The notes below the pieces were generated by a model that saw only the letters and a program-made list of their open reading frames with translations, did no database searches and was not told the origin of the DNA. Shown piece by piece: positions 1 to 8,006 of a stretch of DNA of 36,449 nt (positions within the stretch are counted from its first letter, which is position 1; every line of letters begins with the position of its first letter). Origin of the DNA: an uncultured Ignavibacteriota bacterium (lineage in GTDB: Bacteria; Bacteroidota; Ignavibacteria; Tepidaquicellales; Tepidaquicellaceae); NCBI GenBank assembly GCA_903831845.1, contig CAIKZJ010000355.1, forward strand, positions 1 to 36,449. The letters are read 5' to 3'. Both the position numbers and the translations under genes were made by a program.

Positions 1-76
1 CCTGTGCATCCTGCGAATATGCGCTACAAACACCTAAAAGGATAAATAATATAACCGGCAAATAATATTTTTTCAT
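1..76 (-). CDS. Exported protein, N-terminal fragment only
   Basis: A minus-strand ATG at 76..74 opens a frame that stays open to the left window edge. The 25 visible residues start MKKYYLPVILFILLGVCSAYSQ. This is a typical signal peptide: two lysines, a hydrophobic core, then a likely signal peptidase I site after AYS. The Cys in LGVC does not sit in a good lipobox because Val precedes it, so a lipoprotein is less likely. There is no clear Shine-Dalgarno site. It lies 58 bp downstream of the DUF3108 gene on the same strand and could share its transcript. The mature protein is outside the window, so no function can be given. Confidence 0.6.
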   Translation of the reverse strand, partial: MKKYYLPVILFILLGVCSAYSQDAQ

Positions 77-134
77 AAAATGTTAAGAAGTTTAATGGAT
101 AATTTACTCAAAGAGGTGTAATTTTTCAATTAAC

Positions 135-929
135 TTATTTATAAACAGGGGCTTTCCAGCTTTTTTTCTTGTACGAGGCAAGTTCAAGCGTTATGCTTCC
201 GATCGTAACGTTGAATTTCGCCTTTATTGGGACCCTGAATTCGTCGTCCGAAAACCATCCTGCGAATTCCCCCGTAAGACCGAATACGCCCACGAAATCG
301 GCTACTCCCGCCACTCTGACGCACTTTATGCCGTAATCCTCAAGGTCTATTTCCACTTCCTCTGGTTTCTGCGAGAATGAATAACGGACAGACGATTCCT
401 TTTCGTTTATGTAAACAGGAACGTTGAACCTCTGGTTGTTCCTGTCTGCCTTGGACTGCAGCCTTGCGTTGTACAACAGCGAGAGACCGTCCTGGTACAT
501 TTTCTTGTTCTCGATGTTAATCGTCTGCTCTGCGTCAGTGAGCCCGTCGACTTCCTTCCTCGTCCTGATTTCCTCGTTGTCGTAATCGAAAGTGTAATAT
601 ATGTTTGTGATCGACTTTTCCTTGAATTCCGTCGCGGTAAATTTCGTCGACCTTACTTCGTTCTTTTCGGAAAGCATTACGGATTCGAAAATATAATTGA
701 TATTAATCATCGGAATCGCGTCAAAGCTCTTTATTGACGCCGTCGCCGTGATTAAATCGTTCTTGCCGTCTTTATTCCTTCCCGTAACTTTGAACTTTAC
801 TTCGCCGAGTTTGATAAACCCGTAATAAACCGAGTAATTAAGTTCCTCGCCTACCTCGACTATCTTATCCTGCGGATAAGCCGCCGTGAAGAGTAATAAG
901 ACGATTAATGTCGAAACCGCCTTGCGCAA
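135..929 (-). CDS. DUF3108 domain-containing exported protein
   Basis: This 264-residue protein has a signal peptide (MRKAVSTLIVLLLFTAAYPQ) followed by a beta-rich body beginning VGEELNYSVYYGFIKLGEVKF. That opening (a GE-L-Y-V-YGFI-G pattern) and the overall length match the DUF3108 family, whose members are envelope proteins of unknown function thought to form a lipid-binding-like beta fold. No catalytic residues are evident. The start lies 9 bp after the stop of the S41 peptidase gene, so the two are almost certainly co-transcribed and may work together in the periplasm. The family call is from sequence pattern only. The biological role is unknown. Confidence 0.75.
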   Translation of the reverse strand: MRKAVSTLIVLLLFTAAYPQDKIVEVGEELNYSVYYGFIKLGEVKFKVTGRNKDGKNDLITATASIKSFDAIPMININYIFESVMLSEKNEVRSTKFTATEFKEKSITNIYYTFDYDNEEIRTRKEVDGLTDAEQTINIENKKMYQDGLSLLYNARLQSKADRNNQRFNVPVYINEKESSVRYSFSQKPEEVEIDLEDYGIKCVRVAGVADFVGVFGLTGEFAGWFSDDEFRVPIKAKFNVTIGSITLELASYKKKSWKAPVYK

Positions 930-938
930 ATTTTACCT

Positions 939-2537
939 CTAATTGTTACCCTTTATTAGTTTTACTGCATAATCAAAAAGACTTATTGCTTTCGTTACCT
1001 GCTCGTCGGAATACATGAACAGCGCGTAATAACCCTCGTTGCCCCAGATATCTCTCGCTATCTGCGCTTTAAGCGAAGTAACGAGGAAGTCCCTGTCGTG
1101 GTCGAAACCTGCCCTGTCAAACTCAATGTTCTTCGATTTTCCGAGGCTTACAAGACCGTCAAGCATGTCCTGTGTAACAGTGAACCCGTTCTTGAAATCA
1201 AGATAATTCTTGTACTTTGACTCGATGCTCTTCCTGTTGTTAAGCATGTACTTCTCCGTGTATTCATATATCGCGTTGATTCTTCTCAACTGTACAGTGT
1301 ACCTTGTTAGCGTGTCCAGCTTCTCGAAATAATCCGGAGTTATACCGCCTCCGCCGAACACAGTCCTTCCGCCGAATGTCTTGAACACCGGCCTGGATGT
1401 GTCTTTTGTATCTTTCTCGTGAGAGAAATTATCGCCCTCGAGAGTGTCGAGCTTCATCGGGTCCTTGTACTTTCCGCCTTCATAAGGCTTCTGAATAGTC
1501 CTTCCGGAAGGCGTGTAATAACGCGCGGTAGTCACGCGGAATGCCGAGCCGTCCGAGAGGTCAAACTGCCTCTGTACAAGCCCCTTGCCGAATGAAGTCT
1601 CTCCGACGATAATCCCCCTGTCCCAGTCCTGTATCGCTCCGGCGACAATCTCGCTCGCCGATGCCGAACCTTCGTTAATCAGAAGCACAAGCGGTATGTT
1701 CGAGAACGAGCCGCCCGAGGATTTATACTCTTCTTCAAATTCCCTTATCCTGCTCTTTGTGTAAACGATTTTCTTTCCCGCGGGAAGGAATTCGCTTGCC
1801 ATCCTGAACGCCATCTCAAGATAGCCGCCAGGATTGCTGCGAAGGTCAAGAATTACTTTCTTCATTCCCTGACCCTTCAGTTTGTTCATCGCCTGCATGA
1901 ATTCATCGTATGTCGTCGCTGCGAATCTCGATACCTTTACGTAACCTATCTCGTTATCGAACATGAACGATGCGTCTACGCTGTAAAGAGGAATCTTGTC
2001 CCTCGTTACCGTGAATTCAAGCTGGTCTTTCAGACCGTATCTTACGATATTTAATTTTACCTGCGTCCCCTTCTGCCCGCGGAGTTTCTTCGGAACGTCC
2101 TCACGTGAGATTTTCACGCATGAAGCTCCGTCTATCTTCACTATCTTGTCGCCCGCGAGTATACCGAGCTTTTCGGACGGGCCGCCGCTTATGGGCGATA
2201 CTACAGTAAGCGTGTCGTTGATAACGTCGAACTCTACGCCTATGCCTTCGAAACTTCCCTGAAATTCTTCGTTGACTCTCTTTAACTGGTCTGAACTTAT
2301 ATAGATTGAATGCGGGTCGAGCTCTTCAAGCATCCCCTTGATAGCCGCTTCAGTAAGTTTTTGAGTGTCGATGTTGTCAACATAATATCTTGACGTGATG
2401 TTCAGCACTTCCTTGAACTTGCGAGCCTGCTCATCGACTTTATCGTCAGACATAGCCGTCTGTATCTTCATTCCCGCAATTATGGCGAGTATTATCGTGA
2501 CGATAAATATCGGAATAATTATCTTTTTATTGCTCAT
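939..2537 (-). CDS. S41 family C-terminal processing peptidase (CtpA/Prc type) with PDZ domain
   Basis: This 532-residue periplasmic serine protease cleaves proteins at or near their C-termini. The order is an N-terminal membrane anchor or uncleaved signal (about 5-25), a helical region with the ELDPHS motif (72-77) that precedes the PDZ domain in this family, the PDZ domain (about 90-180, with GIGVEF), and the catalytic core (190-380). The Ser is S293 in GSASASEI and the general-base Lys is K318 in SFGKGLVQ; their 25-residue spacing is that of known CtpA enzymes. A C-terminal extension of about 150 residues follows, as in many Bacteroidetes homologues. It is the first gene of a pair with the DUF3108 gene. 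The start is supported by AAGGA just upstream of ATG. Confidence 0.93.
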   Translation of the reverse strand: MSNKKIIIPIFIVTIILAIIAGMKIQTAMSDDKVDEQARKFKEVLNITSRYYVDNIDTQKLTEAAIKGMLEELDPHSIYISSDQLKRVNEEFQGSFEGIGVEFDVINDTLTVVSPISGGPSEKLGILAGDKIVKIDGASCVKISREDVPKKLRGQKGTQVKLNIVRYGLKDQLEFTVTRDKIPLYSVDASFMFDNEIGYVKVSRFAATTYDEFMQAMNKLKGQGMKKVILDLRSNPGGYLEMAFRMASEFLPAGKKIVYTKSRIREFEEEYKSSGGSFSNIPLVLLINEGSASASEIVAGAIQDWDRGIIVGETSFGKGLVQRQFDLSDGSAFRVTTARYYTPSGRTIQKPYEGGKYKDPMKLDTLEGDNFSHEKDTKDTSRPVFKTFGGRTVFGGGGITPDYFEKLDTLTRYTVQLRRINAIYEYTEKYMLNNRKSIESKYKNYLDFKNGFTVTQDMLDGLVSLGKSKNIEFDRAGFDHDRDFLVTSLKAQIARDIWGNEGYYALFMYSDEQVTKAISLFDYAVKLIKGNN

Positions 2538-2597
2538 ATCCTTGATTTATTATTATATACATAAAAATAGGAAATTAGTTCCTAATTTTCGATAGTT

Positions 2598-3857
2598 TTA
2601 TTTAAAGAAAACAACCCAAACAAGAAAAAACAACGGCAGCAGAATTATTATAGAATATTTGTACATGTACTCGAAAAATCCCGGCATTTTCACGCCTTTG
2701 TGCTCCGCTATCGATTTAATCATGAAATTCGGGGCGTTTCCTATGTATGTCATAGCTCCGAAAAATACTGCAGATACTGATATTGCCTTCAGAAACTCCG
2801 GATGCTCTACGGAAAATCTGACAACGTCTTCCGCCCTGCCTGCTGCCAGCCCGAACGCTCCCATAGAGCCCGTGAGGAAATTCATGTACGTCGGGGCGTT
2901 ATCAAGAAAACTTGTCAGTATTCCCGTGAACCAGTAAACGCTGTGCACATTGTCAAGCCCGAACGATTTCGAGTTCACTGACATATACGCAAGAGCGGGT
3001 ATCATGGTTACGAATATACCGAAAAACAGATACGCGACTTCCTTAATGGGCTCGAAATTGAAATGATTTCGCTCGTGTATGTCTTTCGGCGTCATTTTGT
3101 AAGATACGAAAGCGACTGCAGCCATTATCACCTCACGGAGAAACAATGGCTTCTGAAGAAATACTGATGCCACAAGTATGCCCAGAAAAAGAAGATTTCT
3201 GTATCCCAGAACCGTAACCTTTTCGCCCTCTTCCTCTATATCGTGCTGAAGAGCGTGCCGGACTTTACGAAAGTTCCTGTAATCGAAGATGAAGAAAACG
3301 GATATAAGCAGAACAGTCGCAAACAGCCATACATAAATCAGATGCTCCGACACCCAGAAAAAAGGAACTCCCTTGATGAAACCGAGCAGAAGAGGAGGGT
3401 CGCCGATCGGTGTCAGCGAACCGCCGATGTTGCCGATAAGAAAAATAAAAAATATTACATGATACGGCCTTATCCTGTACTTGTTCGAATCGAGATACGG
3501 CCGTATAAGCAGCATCGATGCGCCCGTCGTTCCGAATATGTTGGATATGACCGAACCCAGCCCGAGAAGCACTGCGTTCCTTAACGGAGTCGACTTCCCT
3601 TTTATCTTTATGAAAATGCCTCCGGAAACCACGAACAGGCTGAAGAGCAGCGCAATGAAACTTATGTAATCCAATATCGCGTGCGTAAGCTTCTCAATCC
3701 CGTCAGCCGCGAACAGATAATAAATAATAACAGTTACGGCAAGGATTATCGAAAGCTTCGGATAGTTCTTATGCCACCACTTCGGAGCCGCTACAGGAAA
3801 AAGCGCCAGCGAAAGCAGAAGCACTATGAACGGTATTATGATAAGTTTATCCGCCAT
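2598..3857 (-). CDS. CitMHS/NhaD-like Na+/H+ antiporter family membrane protein
   Basis: An integral membrane protein with about 11-12 hydrophobic segments. The motifs IFGTTGASMLLIRP and GNIGGSLTPIGDPPLLLGF are the paired re-entrant-loop signatures of the ion-transporter superfamily members annotated as sodium:proton antiporters (NhaD-like, CitMHS_2). A second internal repeat carries SFLDNAPTYMNF and GNAPNFMIK near the C-terminus. I place the start at ATG 3857 (419 residues) rather than the in-frame TTG at 3860. The ATG overlaps the nuoM stop as TGATG, which implies translational coupling, and AGGAAG lies 12-17 bases upstream. The substrate (Na+ or an organic anion) cannot be settled from sequence, but coupling to a proton-pumping-type NuoM subunit favours cation/proton exchange. 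Confidence 0.82.
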   Translation of the reverse strand: MADKLIIIPFIVLLLSLALFPVAAPKWWHKNYPKLSIILAVTVIIYYLFAADGIEKLTHAILDYISFIALLFSLFVVSGGIFIKIKGKSTPLRNAVLLGLGSVISNIFGTTGASMLLIRPYLDSNKYRIRPYHVIFFIFLIGNIGGSLTPIGDPPLLLGFIKGVPFFWVSEHLIYVWLFATVLLISVFFIFDYRNFRKVRHALQHDIEEEGEKVTVLGYRNLLFLGILVASVFLQKPLFLREVIMAAVAFVSYKMTPKDIHERNHFNFEPIKEVAYLFFGIFVTMIPALAYMSVNSKSFGLDNVHSVYWFTGILTSFLDNAPTYMNFLTGSMGAFGLAAGRAEDVVRFSVEHPEFLKAISVSAVFFGAMTYIGNAPNFMIKSIAEHKGVKMPGFFEYMYKYSIIILLPLFFLVWVVFFK

Positions 3858-5410
3858 CAATTAGGCGCTTCCTGAACTTTTTTGAATTCAATTTCCTTCA
3901 AGGTCTTTATCTTTGAACTGTCATAATTAATCAGAGTCTTTTTTACACTCTTTTCAGTTAACCGGAGAAAAGTGTTCGGATATACGCCTATCCATATTAT
4001 GAAAACAATTAAAGGTAGCAGTGAAACGTATTCGAGTCTGTTCAGATCTTTCAGAGACTTGTTTTCCTCTTTATCGAGAGGTCCGAGCATTACCCTCTGG
4101 TAAAGCCAGAGCAGATACACGGCGGAGAAAATAACCGCGGTGGATGATATTATCGTGTACCAGTAGGTGCCGAAATTAAAAGAGCCGAATGAGCCGGCGA
4201 GTATAAGGAACTCACCTATGAATCCGTTCAGACCGGGAAGACCTATCGACGACAGGCTGACAACCAGAAAAAGACCGGCGAACACAGGCATAACTTTCCT
4301 TATGCCTCCGTATGCGGCTATCTCTTTTGTATGCCTTCTCTCATAAAGCATTCCAACTATAAGAAAGAGCGCGCCCGTTGAAAGACCGTGATTTACCATC
4401 TGTATCACGGCTCCCTGCATTGATTCCACAGTCAGAGCGAAAATGCCGAGCACGACGAATCCGAGATGGCTCACCGAAGAGTATGCGACGAGTTTTTTCA
4501 TGTCCTTCTGAACGATAGACAGCAATGCTCCGTAAACTATGCCGATCACCGACAGGACTGCCACGTACGGCGTGAGCTTAACGAAAGCAACAGGGAAAAG
4601 GCTCATTGAAAATCTGATTATACCGTAAGTCCCCATCTTCAGAAGAAGAGCCGCCAGAATTACGCTTCCCGCTGTAGGCGCCTGCACGTGAGCGTCCGGC
4701 AGCCATGTATGGAACGGGAATAACGGGACTTTTATCATGAAACCAAGAGTGAACAGTATGAAAAGATATATCTGCCTGTCAGGCGGAATGTAAATAGAAT
4801 TAGTAAGAATCGTCGTTATGTCAAACGATATAACGCCCGTGAACTGCTGGTTTATCATAGCAAGCCATATAATGCCTATGAGCAGCAGAACGCTTCCGAA
4901 CATTGTATACAAAAAGAACTTTACCGCCGCGTAGATCCTGTTCTCGCCGCCCCAGATGCCGATAAGGAAGTACATCGGAATGAGAATGAATTCCCAGAAT
5001 ACGTAGAAAAGTATCAGATCGAGCGAGCAGAAAACGCCTATAAGCGCTCCTTCAAGCACAAGAAGCAGTATGTAAAATTCCTTTATCCTTGTTTTTATTG
5101 TGTTCCACGAGGCGATTATAGAAACAGGGAAAATGAGCGTGCTAAGCAGAATCAGGATCAGAGAGATACCGTCAATGCCCACAAAGTAATAGGAATTTAT
5201 GAGCTTAACCCACATCGTTTTTTCGACGAACTGGTAGTCGCCCGTATCCGGATTAAAAAGAAAGTACACGTAAATAGAAAAACCGAATGTCAAAAGAGAA
5301 ACCGCGAGTGAATATATCTTCATCAGGCTTTCATTCCGCCTCGGGAAAAAGAGTGCCGGAACCGAAAGCGCAATCGGCAGAAAAATCAGTATGCTAAGTA
5401 CGTTGTTCAA
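3857..5410 (-). CDS. nuoM: NADH-quinone oxidoreductase subunit M (NuoM), stand-alone
   Basis: A 517-residue polytopic membrane protein of the antiporter-like subunit family of complex I, of normal length. E140 in YVFWEFILIPMYFLIG is the conserved TM5 glutamate, K227 in MIKVPLFPFHTWLPDAHVQA is the TM7 lysine, and K258 in LLLKMGTYGIIRF is the TM8 lysine, so the proton-channel residues are intact. The start is TTG at 5410: an in-frame TAA lies directly upstream, the first ATG would remove the whole first helix, and no good Shine-Dalgarno site is seen. No other nuo gene is in the window. The 3' end overlaps the antiporter-like gene by one base. It could serve complex I in trans or work with the neighbouring transporter. 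Confidence 0.92.
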   Translation of the reverse strand: MNNVLSILIFLPIALSVPALFFPRRNESLMKIYSLAVSLLTFGFSIYVYFLFNPDTGDYQFVEKTMWVKLINSYYFVGIDGISLILILLSTLIFPVSIIASWNTIKTRIKEFYILLLVLEGALIGVFCSLDLILFYVFWEFILIPMYFLIGIWGGENRIYAAVKFFLYTMFGSVLLLIGIIWLAMINQQFTGVISFDITTILTNSIYIPPDRQIYLFILFTLGFMIKVPLFPFHTWLPDAHVQAPTAGSVILAALLLKMGTYGIIRFSMSLFPVAFVKLTPYVAVLSVIGIVYGALLSIVQKDMKKLVAYSSVSHLGFVVLGIFALTVESMQGAVIQMVNHGLSTGALFLIVGMLYERRHTKEIAAYGGIRKVMPVFAGLFLVVSLSSIGLPGLNGFIGEFLILAGSFGSFNFGTYWYTIISSTAVIFSAVYLLWLYQRVMLGPLDKEENKSLKDLNRLEYVSLLPLIVFIIWIGVYPNTFLRLTEKSVKKTLINYDSSKIKTLKEIEFKKVQEAPN

Positions 5411-5453
5411 TTATGTTTTGTTTATTTTTTTAAAATCCTCTTTTAACTTTAAA

Positions 5454-5483
5454 CTGCATCCCCCGTTCAGGCGGAGGATGCAG
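5454..5483 (-). terminator. Hairpin between the Rossmann-protein gene and nuoM
   Basis: The 12-nt arms CTGCATCCCCCG (5454-5465) and CGGAGGATGCAG (5472-5483) pair with one mismatch around a 6-nt loop. On the minus strand the stem is followed by TTTAAAGTT, a weak U tract. The plus-strand side has T8 about 12 nt after the stem. It probably ends transcription of the 5514-7208 gene before nuoM and may be partial. Confidence 0.55.
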
Positions 5484-5513
5484 ATTCTTTGCTGTTTTTT
5501 TTAAACCGTTGTA

Positions 5514-7208
5514 TCAGCCTTTCATTCTGAGGCCTTCTTCTTCGTTGATAAAAATCCAGCCTACTATCTTGCCGATGTTTATCTCGTTGAAGTTGTGCCA
5601 GTAATCGTGGCTGAACGTCACTCTGGAACTGAAAAGTTCGTCAAAATTGCTGTCGGTCTGCTTGATAATTGTCTCAAAGCGCTTCTTCCAGTTTTTCCAG
5701 TTGCTTTCCCGCATGTCAACCCAGCAGTCGTACGTCCATTTTTCAACTTTCTTCCTGTCGAGTTTAAGCGTTTCGCCTTTGGCGAGCGCGGGAATCTTCA
5801 TATCGGGTCCTCTTAATACCTTCTTACCGTCCGGCAGAAGAATAGGGATTCCTATCGATACTATCTCATTTCTTAAAGAAGAATTTTTCTTTATTAGTTC
5901 CAGAACTTTCTTCGTAGTGTTTTTCGGATTGTCCTTAAGGAATTTCCAGAAATTTCCGTATATAAGCTTCAGCAGATGAGCCTCGAAAAGAAGTTTCGAA
6001 AGTCTCGGAGGCCCGAGCATTTCGAATGCAACTGAATATGTTTTGTTCTTTTTCTCAAGCTCTTTGATTTTCTCTACGGCTTTGTGCTGCAGGAAACCCG
6101 CCCTGTATGAAGGCTCCATTGCCGATGAATCCAGCGCGCTGATAATGTCGTTTCCGGTGTTACCTCCCGTCAGTTCCCGGTAGATATTTTCAGCAATTTC
6201 CTCGGGAGTGACGAATTCCATCTGGCCGTTCATTGTGATTGCCTCGAATTCACCCCTTGAAAAAATACCGTTCTCGCCTGTATCGATGTATACCGTCTTA
6301 AGCGAGCCTTTTTTCCTGAATTCATTCTCGTCTCTTGCTGCGAAACTGCTCTTGAGAGTTTCAGCTTTATTAAAGTCCGTCTCGAATACCGTAATTGGTT
6401 TGCCTTTTCTTCTTATGTCGCCGTATGTGATCTTCTTCCAGGCTATCGAGGCGGTTGGCTTTATCTCCTTTATCTTTGGTCCGTCAGGAGTTCTCGCCAT
6501 TAGGAAAAGAAGAAGCGTCTGCGCGCCCGCAACCGACGACTTGCTTAAAAGCACCCTTGAAGGCTTCTCTTCGCTGTGCGTGAATGGAATATTCAGTCCC
6601 ATGCCGCCTGTGCCGCTGGTTCCTACCTTGAAGTAAAACTTTGTCTTGAACTTAAGCATCGAATTGTAAAGAAGCTGCACGTGCCTGATAAGAGGAGGAA
6701 CGTATGTCGAGCATATCATTCTTTCCGCGTATTCCTTGAGCTTGTCAAAATTCCTTTCTTTGCTGTTGGCTACCTTAAGCAAGTCGTAGAACGACTTGTA
6801 TATGTTAAGATATGCAATTGCAGTCGCCGTGTTGATGCAGTCGATTATTATATCCGGCTTGAACTTTTCAAGCAGTATGTACATCGCTGACTCTTTCAGC
6901 ATCCTGTCGTCCAGCTCGTTTACTATGTCGTTTATGTATTTCGCTCTTTTTTTATCGTCCTTAAGATATTCCTCCATGTCCATGTCCTTGAACTCCTCGC
7001 GGACAAAGACGTTTCCCCACGCGGGGACAAAAAGATTTTTCTTTCTATACTCCTTATTAAACTCCCTGCAGATCTGCTCAGCGTCGTTTCTGAACAATGA
7101 GGTGATTATTATCTGTTTCGGCTTTCCTTCTGTTATCTTTCTCGCAATGGCTGAGCCGACAAGTCCCCAGCCGCCGAGAATCAGTACTTTCTTATTTAGT
7201 ATATCCAT
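5514..7208 (-). CDS. NAD(P)-binding Rossmann-fold (SDR-like) protein, substrate unknown
   Basis: A 564-residue cytoplasmic protein. The N-terminus KKVLILGGWGLVGSAIARKI (G12-G13-x-G15-x-x-G18) is a dinucleotide-binding Rossmann loop of the extended short-chain dehydrogenase type. Beta strands such as PDIIIDCINTATAIAY and FYFKVGTSGTGGMGLNIPFTH follow. I do not see the canonical YxxxK catalytic pair, and the C-terminal half (about 300-564) has no motif I recognise. It therefore resembles proteins loosely annotated as short-chain dehydrogenase or polysaccharide-biosynthesis-like that are twice the size of a normal SDR. It appears monocistronic, with a hairpin downstream and the HNH gene 33 bp upstream. 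No reaction can be assigned. Confidence 0.6.
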   Translation of the reverse strand: MDILNKKVLILGGWGLVGSAIARKITEGKPKQIIITSLFRNDAEQICREFNKEYRKKNLFVPAWGNVFVREEFKDMDMEEYLKDDKKRAKYINDIVNELDDRMLKESAMYILLEKFKPDIIIDCINTATAIAYLNIYKSFYDLLKVANSKERNFDKLKEYAERMICSTYVPPLIRHVQLLYNSMLKFKTKFYFKVGTSGTGGMGLNIPFTHSEEKPSRVLLSKSSVAGAQTLLLFLMARTPDGPKIKEIKPTASIAWKKITYGDIRRKGKPITVFETDFNKAETLKSSFAARDENEFRKKGSLKTVYIDTGENGIFSRGEFEAITMNGQMEFVTPEEIAENIYRELTGGNTGNDIISALDSSAMEPSYRAGFLQHKAVEKIKELEKKNKTYSVAFEMLGPPRLSKLLFEAHLLKLIYGNFWKFLKDNPKNTTKKVLELIKKNSSLRNEIVSIGIPILLPDGKKVLRGPDMKIPALAKGETLKLDRKKVEKWTYDCWVDMRESNWKNWKKRFETIIKQTDSNFDELFSSRVTFSHDYWHNFNEINIGKIVGWIFINEEEGLRMKG

Positions 7209-7241
7209 GCGTAAAAATGATATAATATTAATTTAGGGAAA

Positions 7242-7727
7242 TCACATGTAAAGATAAGGCTTCCAGCCTTCATCTATCGCTCCCACAAAATTCTTAATGA
7301 ACGTTATATGGGAAGGTTTTTTAGGATTGGTTCTCAGGTTCATTCTTGCTTCCTCCGGCGTTCTGTCGCCCTTGCGGTTATTGCACCTTATACACGCCGT
7401 AACGAGGTTCTCCCATGTATCTTCACCCCCTCTTGATTTTGGTATGATATGGTCTACAGTGAGATTTACTGTGGATCCGCAGTATTGGCACTTGTGATTG
7501 TCCCTCCGGAGTATGTTTTTCCTGGAGAGAATAATTTTCTTGTATGGAACTCTGACAAAAACGGACAGTCTTACGATGCTGGGACACGCGAATTTCTTGA
7601 ATATCGTGTTTACTATCTTTCCGTCGAGATTACTTACCACTTCTGCTTTGCCGAGATAAGTCAGGACAATCGCTCTTTTAACATTGCATATCGTTATAGG
7701 TTCATAGTTTTGATTTAAAACCAGCAC
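7242..7727 (-). CDS. HNH endonuclease
   Basis: A 161-residue protein with a complete HNH/zinc-finger nuclease core. Zinc Cys pairs are C80/C83 (CQYC) and C112/C115 (CIRC). The catalytic part is LTVDHIIPKSRGG (H93) and WENLVTACIRCNNRKGDRT (N107, N116/N117). The N-terminus VLVLNQNYEPITICNVKRAI is that of a widespread chromosomal HNH family of unknown biological role, not of a mobile-element or restriction gene. The start is uncertain: 7727 is GTG with no Shine-Dalgarno site. The frame continues upstream without ATG to a stop at 7812, and CTG at 7739, preceded by GGAAG, would give NGKVLVLNQNYEP, which fits where family members usually begin. Confidence 0.88.
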   Translation of the reverse strand: MLVLNQNYEPITICNVKRAIVLTYLGKAEVVSNLDGKIVNTIFKKFACPSIVRLSVFVRVPYKKIILSRKNILRRDNHKCQYCGSTVNLTVDHIIPKSRGGEDTWENLVTACIRCNNRKGDRTPEEARMNLRTNPKKPSHITFIKNFVGAIDEGWKPYLYM

Positions 7728-7784
7728 TTTCCCGTTCAGGATACTTCCGTTGCTGCTATAACTTTGATGCCCGTGGAAGACGAA

Positions 7785-7794
7785 CCTCCTTTCC
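7785..7794 (-). promoter_or_regulatory. Strong Shine-Dalgarno-like site without a matching start codon
   Basis: The minus strand reads AAGGAAAGGAGG at about 7796-7785, a near-perfect anti-SD match. The following 5-12 bases (TTCGTCTTCCAC) contain no ATG, GTG or TTG in any frame. It lies 58 bases before the GTG used by the HNH gene, in the same open frame. It may be chance, a relic, or the site of a sequence error in the true start. Confidence 0.4.
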
Positions 7795-7814
7795 TTTCTA
7801 ATTGCGTTAAATTA

Positions 7815-7843
7815 ACCATATTGCAAGGAATAATCAATTTCAA
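7815..7843 (-). promoter_or_regulatory. Putative sigma70-type promoter for the HNH gene
   Basis: Read on the minus strand, TTGAAA (7843-7838) and TATGGT (7820-7815) are separated by 17 bases. The predicted start of transcription is near 7808, about 80 bases before the HNH coding region. This is pattern matching in AT-rich DNA, so the confidence is low. Confidence 0.3.
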
Positions 7844-7925
7844 ATTTAGGAAATTTCCGCCCCCTCTGTATTTAATATCGGGCGAAAACCATCTGAAAGT
7901 GCGTAAATACCGGGTGTAATTATTC

Positions 7926-7953
7926 ATTAATAATTACTAATTACCAATTAATA
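7926..7953. repeat. AT-rich dispersed repeat (TAATTACTAATTA type)
   Basis: The stretch ATTAATAATTACTAATTACC shares its words with the spacer at 24836-24860 (ATTACTAATTATTAATTAC). It lies just outside the terminator of the 8007-9899 gene. It looks like the same dispersed intergenic filler repeat and is too short to say more. Confidence 0.4.
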
Positions 7954-7986
7954 AAAAAGCCCGCCTGCTGATGCAGTACGGGCTTT
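7950..7986 (-). terminator. Intrinsic terminator of the 8007-9899 gene
   Basis: The minus strand forms AAAGCCCG...CGGGCTTT (arms 7986-7979 and 7963-7956), with an extra inner pairing CTGC/GCAG, and then reads TTTTTTAT. It starts about 20 bases after the stop codon. Confidence 0.88.
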
Positions 7987-8006
7987 ATCAAAGCATTAAA
8001 AACTAT

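Noticed and set aside
7242-7727. HNH gene as part of a homing element or restriction system
   Set aside because: No intron, intein, methylase or mobile-element signs nearby, and the N-terminus is that of a common chromosomal HNH family.
7736-7927. 63-residue minus-strand ORF just upstream of the HNH gene
   Set aside because: No recognisable domain, no ribosome binding site near its ATG, low-complexity AT-rich DNA, and it overlaps the likely promoter and 5' end of the HNH gene.
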